Counted from the first letter of the stretch, positions 1 through 11,034 are shown. The stretch is DNA of 64,000 nucleotides from Telopea speciosissima (GCF_018873765.1 NC_057919.1:61394484-61458483), one strand, 5' to 3'. Numbers and translations are program-made. The notes: a model not told the origin generated them from the letters alone.

Positions 1-1397
1 AAGAAGAGATTCATTATTTGTCTTGTAGTCTTCTTGGTAAATAGAGATGTAGTCCCTAGCTTCTATCCTTGGCAGGTTCTTGTGAAAGGGTTGTTTCAAG
101 GCATGCATCACTTGTGTTGCAAGAGGATGAGGTTTTAAACCATCAGTTACTATGGAATTAAGTCTAGTGGTTGTGAACTCTAGGGCTTCATCTAGAATAT
201 CTTCTCCATGTACCCTCAAATGTGTAGCTTCATACAAGCATAGCATCCCACTCACATCATTAATGAAGTCCTCTTCCTTGAATCTTTTGAAAACATCTGC
301 AACATAATTCACCACACCACCCAAATGGTGATGACCAAATGATCAATAATCTAAGTTGAAGACCATAGAGACATGGCCAACAAAGTATAAGAATGACCAA
401 GCAAGCAAGATTGAGTTAGCTATCTATCTAGATAGGGACTTACCACAAGAGACATTATACCCTTGCTGTCTCAGTAAGCGAAATCGCAAAGCCACGGTAT
501 AAAGATCATCATTGTCATCATCAAAACCATGATCTGGGGCTTCATGTATCTGCTCCAGTATCTCCTCAATCTCTTCTTCAAAGTGATATGCCACACCAAG
601 CCTTTGCAATGAATCAATCAAGCTCAGTTTCTTTAAAGACTCATTATTAGCATCACCCACTAGCATCCTTCTCACTTCTTCTTTAAATTCATCAACTTGT
701 TTAAGACAAGACTCATACATCTGCTAAAACAAATATTTTCGGTCTTTAATTAGTACAATGCAAAATATTGCTATAATAAACACAATATAGCAACTTTAGT
801 AACTCATTGTAGCCAAGTAAAAATAATAAGTAAATTCTTTCATTGTTGCAGAAACTGAAAAAAGAAAAAGTGGGATTTAGTAAAAATAATAACAAGTAAA
901 TTCTTTCATTGTTGTAGAAACTGAAAAAAGAAAAAGAGGGATTTGATTAAATATAGCTGTCTTAAACATTGCAACTTTGAAAATAATATAATGAGAGAAG
1001 GTTTTTGATCTGGCAGTCCATATAACCAAGCAATATTGGTTAGGTGTCTACTTTTAGTCTACAATTTTGGGGTAGGTAAATCATAACATCCTCTACACAT
1101 GTCAATTTCTGTCCTACAAGTGGATTTGAATTTAGGTCTGAAATTTGACACGTAGTTAATCTAGTCTTAGGTATTCAATGGTACATTTACCATTTGATCT
1201 TTCTTTTTGACATGGTGAAATTAGGGTATCCAATCATAAAATTTAAAGAACAAAAAAAATTAAATAATTACCATATCATTAGGAGGAGCATATGTGATGA
1301 AGTGATCACCCCAAAAGCTAGGTTGGAAATTGGCTAACGGGCGAATGATCTTTGTGTTTATATTTGGAGATGCAGCAAAAGAAGATTGGAGAGACAT
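1..1397 (-). CDS. Terpene synthase (TPS-a-like sesquiterpene synthase), exons 1-3, truncated by window edge
   Basis: This is the N-terminal half of a plant terpene synthase, the enzyme class that ionises and cyclises prenyl diphosphates. Exon 1 is 1272-1397, starts [10 protein letters not shown] and carries the RP-x8-W motif ([11 protein letters not shown]) followed by GDHFITYAP, typical of cytosolic TPS-a enzymes. There is no obvious plastid transit peptide before RP, which favours a sesquiterpene synthase. Exon 2 is 444-720 ([49 protein letters not shown]). Exon 3 is 1-296 ([38 protein letters not shown]) and runs off the window. All borders are GT-AG and in frame, with exon sizes usual for this family. 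The start at 1397 is the first ATG that opens straight into the RP-x8-W block. The catalytic DDxxD and NSE/DTE motifs lie outside the window, so neither product nor activity can be judged. I am confident of the family, less so of the subfamily. Confidence 0.93.
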
Positions 1398-1954
1398 CTT
1401 TCTAAAATTGAAATGGAGATCGAAACAGAACTATGGTTTAGGTTTTGGAAGACAAATGAAAATAAGATGGAAATGAGCACAACTATGAAGCAACACCTAT
1501 TTTGCTTCAAATGATAACATGGAGTACGTGCAAAGGAACAACCTGACTTGCTATTTATACTTGGTCGATCTATGGCCTTTAGAACACCTTTTTTTTCACA
1601 AAATTGAAGAAAAGTAACAACCAACTCCATTGCATCAATCACAAAAAAACAAAAAAAAAAACAGGACTTGAGAGGTGAAAGATCCAAGACTCATGCTTAC
1701 CCTTAGTGGTGGATCCAAGACACCTGAGAAATGGATTTTAGCAGCAGCCCTTGTGGAATACATTTTTCACATTGTGAGCATATAACGACAGAGGTATGTG
1801 ATGATGGTGTTGGATGGGGTCCTCCTTTAACGTAGAACGCAAATTTTCAAGACCCATTTGGAATCTTTTCGTGGGTTGTTTTGGACTTGATTGGCAGCCG
1901 CCGTTAACTATACAAGAGTTTGAGAGACTTTGAAGCCTTATCTTCTAAATTTAA
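1398..1954. other. Upstream region of the terpene synthase gene
   Basis: These roughly 550 bases precede the terpene synthase start codon on the minus strand. They are AT-rich, with an A/T tract near 1640-1660. No open reading frame or known repeat was recognised. Promoter function is inferred only from position; no clear TATA box could be assigned by eye. Confidence 0.35.
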
Positions 1955-4088
1955 CGTTACAAGAAATTGGTGCAGCCGCGGCACTTTGGGTTGAACTATT
2001 GCGGCATTTTTTACAAATGGTGTCATACATGAAGATATACCGACATTTTGATAAAAATGCCCTCATATATAAAGGTATAATGGCGTACAGGTAAAAACGT
2101 CGTTATATATGAATATATAACAGCGTTTGTGCACAATCGCCGTTAAACAAATTAGTTTCTACGGCGTTTTCTTCACCAAGTGCCACTGTAGCCTACGGGT
2201 AAAAGTTGATTTAATATTTTTATTAACGGCGTTTTCAAAGAAATGTCGTTGTATGTTGAAATACAACGACGTTTATTAATAAACACCGTATAAAATAATA
2301 GATTTCCTAAATGTTTTCACTTCTCCGCGCTTTCCGTCTCTCTCTCAAAAGCCTTTTCGTTTTCCCCCGCTCTTTGCATCTCTCTCTGTCAAAGTTTTCT
2401 AAAAAATCTTTTCAAACTTCAGAGCAGCGCCCTTTTTCCTCTATCAATCGTCAACTCTCTCACTACTCCAGACTTCTTATTTTTTTTCATTGAATATATA
2501 AATTGCAGCACATTGGGCATCAAGATGATGGTCAACTTGTTGTCTAGGCTTCATAACATATAATTTGAGTAGTTCTGTTTTATTTTTCTTCCTATTTCTT
2601 GATCATTGGCATTTTATGTTGAACTTACTCTATTTTGTAGCTTCAGCATTGGAATCTGGGATGGTTTGTACTTCCTTTGATGAAGCTTTGATTTTAAAGG
2701 TACAGATAATCTTCTTGACAATCATTTTTTGAGTTGTAAAGGATTGAAGAACATGGAACACTTAGTTTAGTTTTTTATTTTCTGTTATTTATATGGTAAT
2801 TGATTCCATGTGGCAAGAACTTCCTTTAGACTTTGTTTATGTGATCTGTATAAATCACACTGCCTTGCTTATTTTTTCATGAAAGATATTTTGCACATTG
2901 AATGATAATGTTTCTATAATGGCAGAAGAAGGCACAAGAGGTTGGCCCACACTCAGATGGACGCTGTATTTATCTTGTTGGTCGGTTTTCTCTGTCTGAA
3001 AGCTGTATTAAGATTGTGTGTTGTTGTCTAGTGGTTGAATTTTGTATGGCGTGAAATGCAGGAATGATGGGCTCCGGTAAAACTATAGTTGGGAAGATTT
3101 TATCAGAAGTACTGGGTTATTCTTTCTTTGATAGGTTTGTTCTAGATTTCTTTTCTTTCTTTTTCTCCCCTGGGAGAACCCTTCAAATGATGAGGAAGTC
3201 TGAGGTATCTCATACTCTCCATGTGGTTGTGCTTTTTACCATTTGGTGATCCACTGACCAGAGCATTCATTGTAACTTACCATCTCATGATAGTTCTAGA
3301 GATATACCATCAATTATTAGATTACAATCCCCTCAAGTGTGTAAATGCATCAGTTAGACCTGAGCATCTCAAACTCAGAATTCTTTTTAGATGATTTATG
3401 ATGAATTTTGGAATTTGTGCATAAAAGGACACGCTGTTTCAGTCTATTGATTTGGATAATTACTTGTTCAAGTCCTTGTTTCTGCATATTGCTTATAAAT
3501 GGGTCAGATTTGAGTTTGATTTGGACTATTAATCGCTTAATCTTTGTTTCAGTCCATTGCTTTTTAAATGTATCAGACTTTAACATGACTTGGATATATT
3601 TACTTAAATCTCTTATTTCATCTCATCTCTGTGGATGCACTTCGAATCTGAAATGGGTATGGTATTTGGTGAGGTATATCTCTGTTTTATATATGAATTT
3701 AGTTTGGATATAAAAATAGGTGACATGATGAATCTATTATCTTTGAAACAGTTTAATGGATTGAATATATAAATAATTTTTTTTTAAAAAAACAATACAT
3801 TTAGCTGCGTTTTTTTACAAATGCCGCTAAAATTATAAACTCAAAAGAATAGAAATTCAATACTTGTCACGACACTTATAAAAACGCCGTTTTAGGACAT
3901 TTTCCCGGCATTTATTAAAAAACGCCGCTAAAAAGGTACATACACAACCGCACTAAAAAACACCGTTTGGTACCTTTGCCGACATTTCAGCGGCACAAAT
4001 TATAAACGCCATTATATCCTATGGAGGCATTTTTTAGAACTTATAGCGGCGTTTAAAAACGCCGTCATAGGCCCAATTTCTTGTATGG
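1955..4088. mobile_element. CACTA-like (EnSpm) non-autonomous element carrying host gene exons
   Basis: The ends are inverted copies: CGTTACAAGAAATTGG on the left (about 1955) and, read inward, CCATACAAGAAATTGG on the right (about 4088). Both resemble a decayed CACTACAAGAAA terminus, the hallmark of plant CACTA elements. Both ends also hold many short subterminal repeats built on AACGCCGTT or its complement (2030-2290 left, 3800-4070 right), which is where CACTA transposases bind. No transposase reading frame is present. No matching 3-bp target duplication is visible, so the exact ends are approximate. The interior contains shikimate kinase exons. Confidence 0.75.
2641..3134 (+). pseudogene. 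Captured shikimate kinase fragment (three exons)
   Basis: Three short segments with intact splice borders read as consecutive exons of plastid shikimate kinase, the shikimate-pathway enzyme that phosphorylates shikimate. The first (2641-2699) reads ASALESGMVCTSFDEALILK. The second (2926-2980) reads KKAQEVGPHSDGRCIYLV. The third (3062-3134) contains the Walker A loop GMMGSGKT followed by IVGKILSEVLGYSFFD. They splice in frame with GT-AG borders. The rest of the kinase (substrate-binding and lid regions) is absent, and the fragment lies inside a CACTA-like element, so it is best read as transduplicated. A leading open stretch at 2311-2493 could derive from the donor gene's 5' end but was not recognised. 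Translation into an active enzyme is not possible from this fragment. Confidence 0.8.
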
Positions 4089-4218
4089 CACAATTAACGG
4101 TGTATGTCGGACCTCTCCTCTTCCTCGTACAATCTCTTTTTAGGTCTATTGGTGGTTTCATGCATAATGAAGTAACGTGAGAGAGATTGAGAACAGAGAG
4201 AAAAAGAAAAGACATAGA

Positions 4219-4616
4219 GAATTATTGTAGTTCATTTTTAGATAGACATAAGTCCACAGTCAAGGAAATTTTTCTGAGAATTATTGTGGTACAGTCTTAG
4301 ACGTACGTCCACAGTTAAGAAAATCTTTCTGGGAGTTATTGTGGTTCAGTCTTAGACGTACGTCCACAGTCAAGGAAATCTTCTGAGAATTATTAATGTG
4401 GTACAGTCTTAGATGTACATCCACAGTTAAGAAAATCTTTTTGAGAGTTAGTTCAGTCTTAGACGTACGTCCACAGTCAAGGAAATCTTTCTGACAATTA
4501 TTGTGGTTCAGTCGTACATAGACCTACATCCACAGTCAAGGAAATCTTTCTGACAATTATTGTGGTTCAGTCGTAGATAGACCTACATCCACAGTCAAGG
4601 AAATCTTTCTTATATC
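4219..4616 (+). repeat. Minisatellite, about 7 copies of a 50-60 bp unit
   Basis: The unit begins AATTATTGTGGTTCAGTC, passes a TAGACGTACGTCCACAGT segment and ends AAGGAAATCTTTCTGA. Copies vary by small indels. The first is most divergent and the last two share a variant CGTAGATAGACCTACATCC centre. Middle copies tend to alternate GTGGTACAG with CACAGTTAAGAAAA and GTGGTTCAG with CACAGTCAAGGAAA, which suggests a two-unit higher-order repeat. Confidence 0.9.
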
Positions 4617-5333
4617 TTCTTCCTTGTGTGACAATCCTTATAAAATGATGCTGAAAAATTCTTTACAGAAATAGGGTATTTAATTAAGGAAACAACTTTG
4701 TTGTTATTCTCTTGATTATCTGTTATTATCTGAGATAAAAAAGAAGAGAATGGTGAGGCTGCCTGAGTCGAACGAAAATACTCTGTCCTTAAGACAGTAT
4801 TTGCACCCTTACTTTTGCACTGGGTTACAACAAATCTGCCTCCCAAGATAAAATAGGCCTGGACTTGATTACTGTTTTGCAGAGACAGTAAACAACAAGA
4901 AATTAACAAAGAAAAATGTTATATTGATTGACAGATTTTGTGGGCTGTTTATAGACCTACAAAGCTATTCGGATGGGTCACATCCATTGGCGCATATGGC
5001 TGCTCTGATGGGTCATGACTATTGGCTCTCATGGTTGTACAGATGGGCTACAACCAGAGAGCTCAACGTTTGTGCCAAGGGTTGCACCCCCTTTGATCAG
5101 ACACCGATCCAACAGTCGGATCTGACCCATCACTCTGGTGGTTCACAGACCGTTGATTCCGAAAAGAATAAGCTGGCGCCTAATTGCGAAGTGCAAAGTA
5201 CGCCATCAAAGCGCCACATTGCGCCTCACGTATGCGTATGCCCATGCACACGCGTACGCGCTCGGACAGTCACCGTCCTCGCTCGCAAGTGCACCGTACA
5301 ATCCTTTCTAAACATAACATGTGATAATAGATC

Positions 5334-5336
<3 letters not shown>
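4617..5336. other. Gene-free stretch, unassigned
   Basis: No recognisable gene. The stretch includes a GC-richer block around 5170-5300. The phrase TTGTGGGCTGTTTATAGACC at 4936 is reminiscent of a decayed LTR transcript region, but no LTR ends were found. Confidence 0.3.

Positions 5337-5402
<66 letters not shown>
5337..5402. repeat. (TA)n microsatellite
   Basis: About 33 uninterrupted TA units. The Tyr-Ile reading frames through it are artefacts of the repeat. Confidence 0.97.
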
Positions 5403-5404
<2 letters not shown>

Positions 5405-5800
5405 CCAAATGATTTACTTCTTCACAACCAATGTGGGACTAAAGTCCCACACCAATATTTGAAAAATTCCAACATTATCCTTTTGATTGAGACCCCAATT
5501 GCTGTGATTGATACCCTTTCTATGAACGTTGAGGTGTGTCTTGATTGAAAATCTCGTCGGGTTGATTGATTTCTTTCCCATCTTTAGATGATATGCGAAT
5601 CTCTTGAACTAGATGATTACTAGATGATGACTTGGAATCTATATCGTTAACAATGCATTTATCTGGTTGAGCTAAGCTAAATGTGGATGGCTGCACTCCA
5701 AGAAATTCTGGGATATTGACTGAATATAGAGTTTTCATATTTAATGGAATTTAATATTCGGCTTATCTTCAGTGCAATCTTTCCCTACATAGTTGGGGGG
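5403..5800. other. Gene-free stretch after the TA tract
   Basis: It starts with a short palindrome-like block, GTGGGACTAAAGTCCCAC (5432-5449), a motif often seen at the edges of plant LTR-type repeats. A minus-strand open stretch at 5520-5738 has no recognisable domain and I do not call it a gene. Confidence 0.3.
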
Positions 5801-5995
5801 TTTTTTTCTTTTTTTTCTTTTTTTTCTTTTTTTTCTTTTTTTTTTTTTTTTTTTTTTTTGTAGATCTCTTTTATAAATCCTCTCTTTAAAGATCAATTCT
5901 TACAAATAATATAATATTAACTCTGACATAGTATTAGAACTGAACAAAGCTCACGTCACCATCTCCCTCCCCTAGTCGGCTCCTCTCTTCTCCTC

Positions 5996-6027
<32 letters not shown>

Positions 6028-6030
6028 TTT
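5801..6030. repeat. T-rich tract and (CTTT)n microsatellite
   Basis: A (T7-8 C)n tract ending in a long T run occupies 5801-5859. A CTTT repeat of about nine units lies at 5995-6030. The stretch between them has no recognised content. Confidence 0.9.
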
Positions 6031-6464
6031 TGATGGAGACCAATACCTCCTTATGGCCGAACCCACCATGGCCACTCCCATCGTGGCCATCCCTATGGCC
6101 GCTCTCCATGTGGTCGTGCCTTCTTTGGCCGTCCCCTTGCTGCTCCCTCTCTTCTCGATCTCTACCATTTTTTTTTTTCTCTATAAGGTCAGCAATGAAT
6201 ATAAAGAAAAAAGAAAGGTACAAGATTAATGTCCAGGCATGCCTGGATGGAAGACAATACACTGGAAACCCCCAACTCCACTTTCGGCATGGTCATCAAC
6301 AAAGAGAGGGGAACCCAAGATCAGATGGAGATCCACCTTCGGCATGGGCATGGCCATCAGCAGAAACCCAACTCACCCATAAATGACATAGAAATATCTA
6401 GTATCTTGTACCAAAAAATAAAAAAAACCCTTCATAATTAAGACAGAGTTCTTCTCATAGACTA

Positions 6465-7400
6465 CCCAAAATGGTATCTAGACTTTCTATAAGCACCATG
6501 AGCAACATGATCTTCTTTGACATATTTAGGAAAGCTCCTCCAAAATTGAGATTTTCTGGATGTAGCGGCTTGGTTAGCTACAGAGTATGAAACTTGATTC
6601 ACCTCTCTATAATAGTGAGTAATTTTCATCTAATTGAAGAAAGAAAAACACTTGAGTTTCTCCAAAGATATTTTAAATCCCAAGGAATGGTGACATTTGA
6701 AATCGAATCAACTATCCCTTGAGAATCACTTTCAAACTAAATGTGTTTATATCCTGCTGCTCTTGATCTTTCAATTACATAAAGGAAATGCTTAGAATTC
6801 CGTAGAAAAACAAGTTTTGATACCCACATGGTAAGAGAAAGCTCCCAATGGATAGCCCTCAAAACTCCTAAAATTCCACCAAAACCAGCATGACCAGGAT
6901 TTCCTAGAGAGCACCCATCAATGTTGATTTTAATCCACCCCTCCATTGGTTTTCTCCAAAATAACTCTCTGATGGACACCACAGTAGAATTAGAAAAGAT
7001 AACTCCTAGCTTTTTTGAAATCATAAGATCCAATACAGATTTAATTTTGCACTTCATCATAGAAGCCGAATCAATTAGATCTCTTTGAACATGTATGAAG
7101 ACAAATTTGTGATGTTTTCGAAATGTATTAAATCTATACGGGCATTCTTTTCCATCCATATATGAAAAGGAATTAAAATCAAACCCACCAGCCAAATGCT
7201 CTTCAAGTGAACCGCATTTGCTTTTCTTCACCACCAGCATCTGTAATCATCAATATTATTAACATTCGGCCAGACAACATTAAAAACATCTATGAAAATT
7301 TTCCACAGGTCTCTTGCATACTTACAATCGAGAAATAAATGAACCAGTGATTCTCCTCCTTTAAACATAGCTCACATCTTGATACAAGGTAGGTATTCTT
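6465..7400 (-). mobile_element. LINE (non-LTR retrotransposon) 3' end: zinc-knuckle and RNase H remnant
   Basis: Read on the minus strand, about 7390-7240 gives the zf-RVT linker typical of plant L1-like LINEs (KCELCLKGGESLVHLFLDC). The region below 7000 gives the RNase H-like domain: FWRKPMEGWIKINIDGCSLG, then GHAGFGGILG. A C-terminal part after a stop and frameshift reads HYYREVNQVSYSVANQ, then SRKSQFW. The catalytic-type Asp of INIDG is present. Reverse transcriptase and endonuclease sequences are missing, so this is a 5'-truncated copy, as is usual for LINEs. A T-rich tract just below 6440 would be the poly(A) end. The element is dead. Confidence 0.85.
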
Positions 7401-7821
7401 CTTACCTATTTGGTTTCACATCTATTGCAAACGGTGAGGAATGTCCGCAAGTAGCTGAAAATTTTGGTTTCATAAATCTCTTTTCTTTCTCGCAAGTTGA
7501 ATGTATGCCCATGCAACACATTAGCAGTGAATCGTGACAAGGGTGCGAAAAGGGTCTAAGATTGTGGTTTAATCCAAATCCCAATCTTCTATTAAGGTTG
7601 TAGGTGTTGGGTAATTGTATTACAATTTCTTACAAACAATTGAAATAACACAAATTGCAATACAATAGCTTAAGCAGTAGAAACTAGGTTGTTGTTATTT
7701 GACCTTTGGCTGAAACATGAAGAACAAATCTTGAATTCGATGTTGAGTCACACCGCAAGAACTTAAACAAACTGCGAACAGAATTGAGTATTAAATAAGC
7801 CAATACCCAATCACATGTATC
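7401..7821. other. Gene-free stretch before the tandem duplication
   Basis: No gene is supported. The stretch ends where copy A of the large duplication begins. A minus-strand open stretch at 7402-7584 has no recognised features. Confidence 0.3.
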
Positions 7822-7844
7822 TCACTTTTTTAGTGCATAGGATG

Positions 7845-8022
7845 AAGTAAATAGCAAAAAAGCAAGGTCAATTAGGGCCAACCGAGCCCAGCCCGATCAG
7901 GGTCAATCAGGGCAGGGCTGAACTGGGCTGAGATAATTGAGCCAGACCTAGGGCCGGGCTGGGCTTGGGTTGAGCTAAGAGGACTTAGGGTTGGCTAGGG
8001 TTTTAAAAAACCCGGTCCTGTT
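7845..8022. repeat. CCAGCCC/GGGCTGGGC-rich dispersed repeat
   Basis: This stretch is built from degenerate short words (GCCCAGCCC on the left, GGGCTGGGC on the right) and ends in TTTTAAAAAACCC. Relatives occur at 12385-12560, 16015-16185, 19855-20045 and, in shortened form, near 60540. The half-inverted layout suggests a foldback repeat that has drifted. Superfamily unknown. Confidence 0.6.
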
Positions 8023-8859
8023 TCAACCCTACACCTATTGCATACAAAAGCATCCATCAAATAAAGTCACATTACTCTTGTCTTTTAATCAACCCCAAAG
8101 GAACCATTTTAATATATGTAATCCATATGTCATTTAATAACTAAATAGTTAATCAAAATGAAATAATAATAATTACATACTAATTAACATCTCTATTACT
8201 AATATCCCTCTTAATATACCATAACCACTTAATTAAAGTAGTTTTAAGTATCATTAGGTTAGATCAAATTGATCCGAACCAAACCGATTCAATCAACTAC
8301 ACTTACTTTAATCCTAAAGTGTCATTTATATTTATTAATTAATAAATAATTATTATAAATAAATTAATGCCAGTAGTGAAGTCCATAAAAATATGTTCTT
8401 GCAAAGGATTTCAACTTATGTTTAAATTATAAACCTCTCTTTAAGTTGTGTCTAGTTTTTTTTCTTCCAATTCCAAGATGGTTGGGGAGAAGTTTAACTA
8501 AGAGTTGATCATCATGATGGTTCATGGTTTTAAAACTTGAAATCAAAAGACTTGATTCAAATCGGAATCAACTGCTCTCGATCCCATGAATGCATTTGGA
8601 TCCTCATTTTGGGCTATTTTCCTCTTCTTTAGTACCAACATAGTATAATCAATGAAAATTACCTCTTGTAGAAAAAATTTACAAGTGTTTTCGATAGAAA
8701 ATTTTTAAAAACCATAGATTTGAGGGAATCCTTACTTCCTCTACCCATTCTCAATTTTTTGGGGCTTAGAACAATTTAGGCGGATTTCTATCAGAATCGA
8801 TAGAGGTTAATTTTGGGTTTTAAACCTTGTGATGTTTATCTTGTTCAAAATATTTACAC

Positions 8860-9034
8860 GGAAAATTATCACCTCAATTTACTTGTCCGTCAATTTCCTC
8901 AGTTTCCTCTAATAAAGGGAGGTGGACCTCACCTGGGCAATGTGTTCGGGCAGGGGTAGGGTGGTTATTTTCACCCCCTATTAGATGGAATTGAGGAAAT
9001 TGAGGGGCAAGTAAATTGAGGGGATAAAGATCCC
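8860..9034. mobile_element. Foldback MITE with conserved core, copy A only
   Basis: Arms are TTATCACCTCAATTTACTTG (left) and its complement near 9000-9025. The loop carries CCTGGGCAATGTGTTCGGG, then GGGTAGGGTGGTTATTTT. It is flanked by ATTTACAC on both sides (8852-8859 and 9035-9042). Copy B of the large duplication has a single ATTTACAC at about 17053, the empty site. Confidence 0.85.
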
Positions 9035-9286
9035 ATTTACACCGTGTGCCAGCTAAAAAAAAATTGAGAGAACATGGAGAGAGGTGAAGGTAGCTGAAAA
9101 AATAAAACAATGAAACTTGTAACTTAAAAGCATGGTAATTGATATTTTAACCACCAAAACCAAAAATAATAACCTTAAACCACGAACTATTAATGAACTG
9201 TAGACTATAAATCTAAAAACCCAAAAACCTAAAACATGCAAACACATAAAAATAAAGAGAAAATTACTTGGACACCCTCTAGACTA

Positions 9287-9465
9287 GAATTTTTATCGTG
9301 TGCGGTTCCCTGACCAGTGCGGTTTCCTAGTGCCTCTCACAAGAGGAGGGTGGACCCCACCTGGGCAGAGTGTTCGGTCAGGTGCCCTGGGTGGGTCCCA
9401 CCCCCTCTTGTGAGAGGTGCTAGGGAACCACATCGGTCAGGGAACCGTAGACGATATAAATCCCC
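9287..9465. mobile_element. Foldback MITE inserted in the arm of a MULE-like element
   Basis: Arms run GAATTTTTATCGTGTGCGGT inward and the complement of CCGTAGACGATATAAATCC. The loop contains CACCTGGGCAGAGTGTTCGG, the core shared with the element at 8860. CTAGACTA flanks both ends (9279-9286 and 9466-9473), an 8-bp duplication within the host element's arm. Confidence 0.85.
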
Positions 9466-9910
9466 CTAGACTATTGCCTGTTTTCTTACTATCCTCAACT
9501 TTTCCAACAATTACTTGAACACCCCTAGATCACATCCGTTAGCTTAGTGATGATGTCATCGGTTGATTTTTTTGTAATGCCTAAACTACCTTTAAAGGGC
9601 ACTGAAGTGACAAAAAAAAGAAAAAAAAACCCATTAGGGCATCCTAGAAGATTAAGCCCGAAATGAAGCCGATACCGCCTGTACTCTCGCATCCGTCTTT
9701 GGGGGTTCCTCGTCTACGATGGTTGAAAAGTACTCTGTGAAACCCTAAAAGGAATCTTAGAAGGTTGAATCGGCGCTTCTTTGACCTGTGTCTCCTCTTC
9801 ACTATCAAGCCGAAAAGGCGGATGCAAAGCTTCGTTGAGAAAACCATTGGAACCATCAGCCGAAATGGAGCCGATTCAACCTTCTAAAGTATCATAAGCA
9901 AAATCTTTTT

Positions 9911-10050
9911 CTGATCTGCCGAGCTGCCCAGAGATGGTGCTATGTGCAAAGACCGCTTTACCCCCACTCGGGCAAGGTGTTTGGCTGACATTGCGCACAA
10001 CACCGTGTCTGGGCAGCACGGTCCTGTCGGGCAGCTCGGCAGTAGAGGAT
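9911..10050. mobile_element. Palindromic insert with GCCGAGCTGCCC arms, copy A only
   Basis: CTGCCGAGCTGCCC near 9916 is matched by GGGCAGCTCGGCAG near 10028. The loop contains CTCGGGCAAGGTGTTTGG and GTGTCTGGGCAGCACGG, related to the core words of the other foldback elements. The equivalent place in copy B (about 18020) lacks it. The exact ends are uncertain. Confidence 0.65.
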
Positions 10051-10059
10051 CCAAATTGT

Positions 10060-10150
10060 GGTGAAAAGAATCTTAGCAGCAGTCATGAAATCCAGTTTCT
10101 CTAATTGACGATACACATCATCATCCCTTATTGCAATCTTGTGCAGCAGA
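10060..10150 (-). pseudogene. Possible captured exon inside the MULE-like element (copy A); partner near 18038-18130
   Basis: On the minus strand both duplicated elements encode IAIRDDDVYRQLEKLDFM followed by TAAKI. In copy B the frame continues with RFTMPPKK. The composition looks like real protein and is conserved between the copies, unlike the surrounding sequence. I do not recognise the family. Capture from a host gene is an inference from the neighbouring elements that do carry identifiable fragments. Confidence 0.4.
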
Positions 10151-10634
10151 AATTTGAGGAATAAGACACCAAATAATGGTTTATCTATGACTTTGAAATT
10201 CAAGGAACACAAAACTCGTGATGAATGTGAAGAGGAAAAAGGCAAAATTAAGACTTAACCCCCGTATAAGGGTTTAACAAAGAAAAAAAAAAAAAAAAAT
10301 CGATTAAGGGTTTTGGGTTATTTTGATTTGAAATTTGTTTAAGAAAAGAGGATTTTCTCTGAAATCGATTAGGGTGTCAACTAATTGTTTGAACAGTTTG
10401 CATAAAAATAAAAAAAATTTGTTTGAACAGTCATGTTGCATATGCAATGCCGTACGGGGTAGGGGGTGGGCTTGCAAGAAGAAGAAGAAGAAAAACGGGG
10501 TAAATCTGTCAGTTTCACTGTTTTTTATTAAATATGTGATAAGGGTAACAACAAACTAACACCATCAGGTTTCTGGGGATGTCAAGTAATTGTTTGAAAA
10601 GTTAGTGACGGTAAGAAAATGGACAATAGTCTAG

Positions 10635-10930
10635 GGGGTGTCCAAGTAATTTTCTCTCAAATAAATTCAAAACTCTGAAACCTATAACCACATTAAATCC
10701 CCTTCAAATCTATTACAAAATAAGGACCATGGGGTGTCCAAGTAATTTTCGCTCAAAATAAATTCAAAACTCTAAAACCTATAACCACATTAAATCCCCT
10801 TCAAACCTATTCCGAAATAAGGACCATGGGGTGTCCAAGTAATTTTCTCTCAAAATAAATTCAAAACTCTAAAACCTATAACCATATTAAATCCCCGTCA
10901 AACCTATTACGAAATAAGGAGTAAGGACCA
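10635..10930 (+). repeat. Three tandem copies of a 97-bp unit, copy A only
   Basis: Units start GGGGTGTCCAAGTAATTTTC at 10635, 10731 and 10828 and end near ATAAGGACCAT. Each contains the right terminus of the MULE-like element plus about 75 bp of flank. Copy B has one unit (18605-18700). Confidence 0.9.
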
Positions 10931-11034
10931 TAGAAAGCCCAAGGGAGAAAGGACCCTAGTAGGTCTCCTATATGGTCGTTGGGGGAAATCAAATTTTGCA
11001 AGAGGCCTATCTAGCTATTCTTCAATCGTTGATA

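Larger units (their letters stand above)
9257..10656. mobile_element. MULE-like element, copy A version
   Basis: Terminal inverted repeats of about 90 bp: GAGAAAATTACTTGGACACC on the left and its complement ending at 10656, continuing inward to ACAATTACTTGAACACCCC. A foldback element interrupts the left arm at 9287-9465. The partner copy lies at 17579-18624. AT-rich flanks make the target duplication ambiguous (AAAATAAA-like on both sides). No transposase is present. The interior holds a short conserved coding-like stretch near 10060-10150. Confidence 0.75.

Noticed and set aside
1358-1687. 109-codon minus-strand open frame over terpene synthase exon 1
   Set aside because: Different frame from the [11 protein letters not shown]-coding exon; out-of-frame shadow.
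4219-4616. Regular repeats resembling a CRISPR array
   Set aside because: Units are directly tandem without unique spacers, vary in length and lie in a plant genome; it is a minisatellite.
5224-5550. Open frames of repeating Tyr-Ile on both strands
   Set aside because: They are translations of a (TA)n microsatellite.
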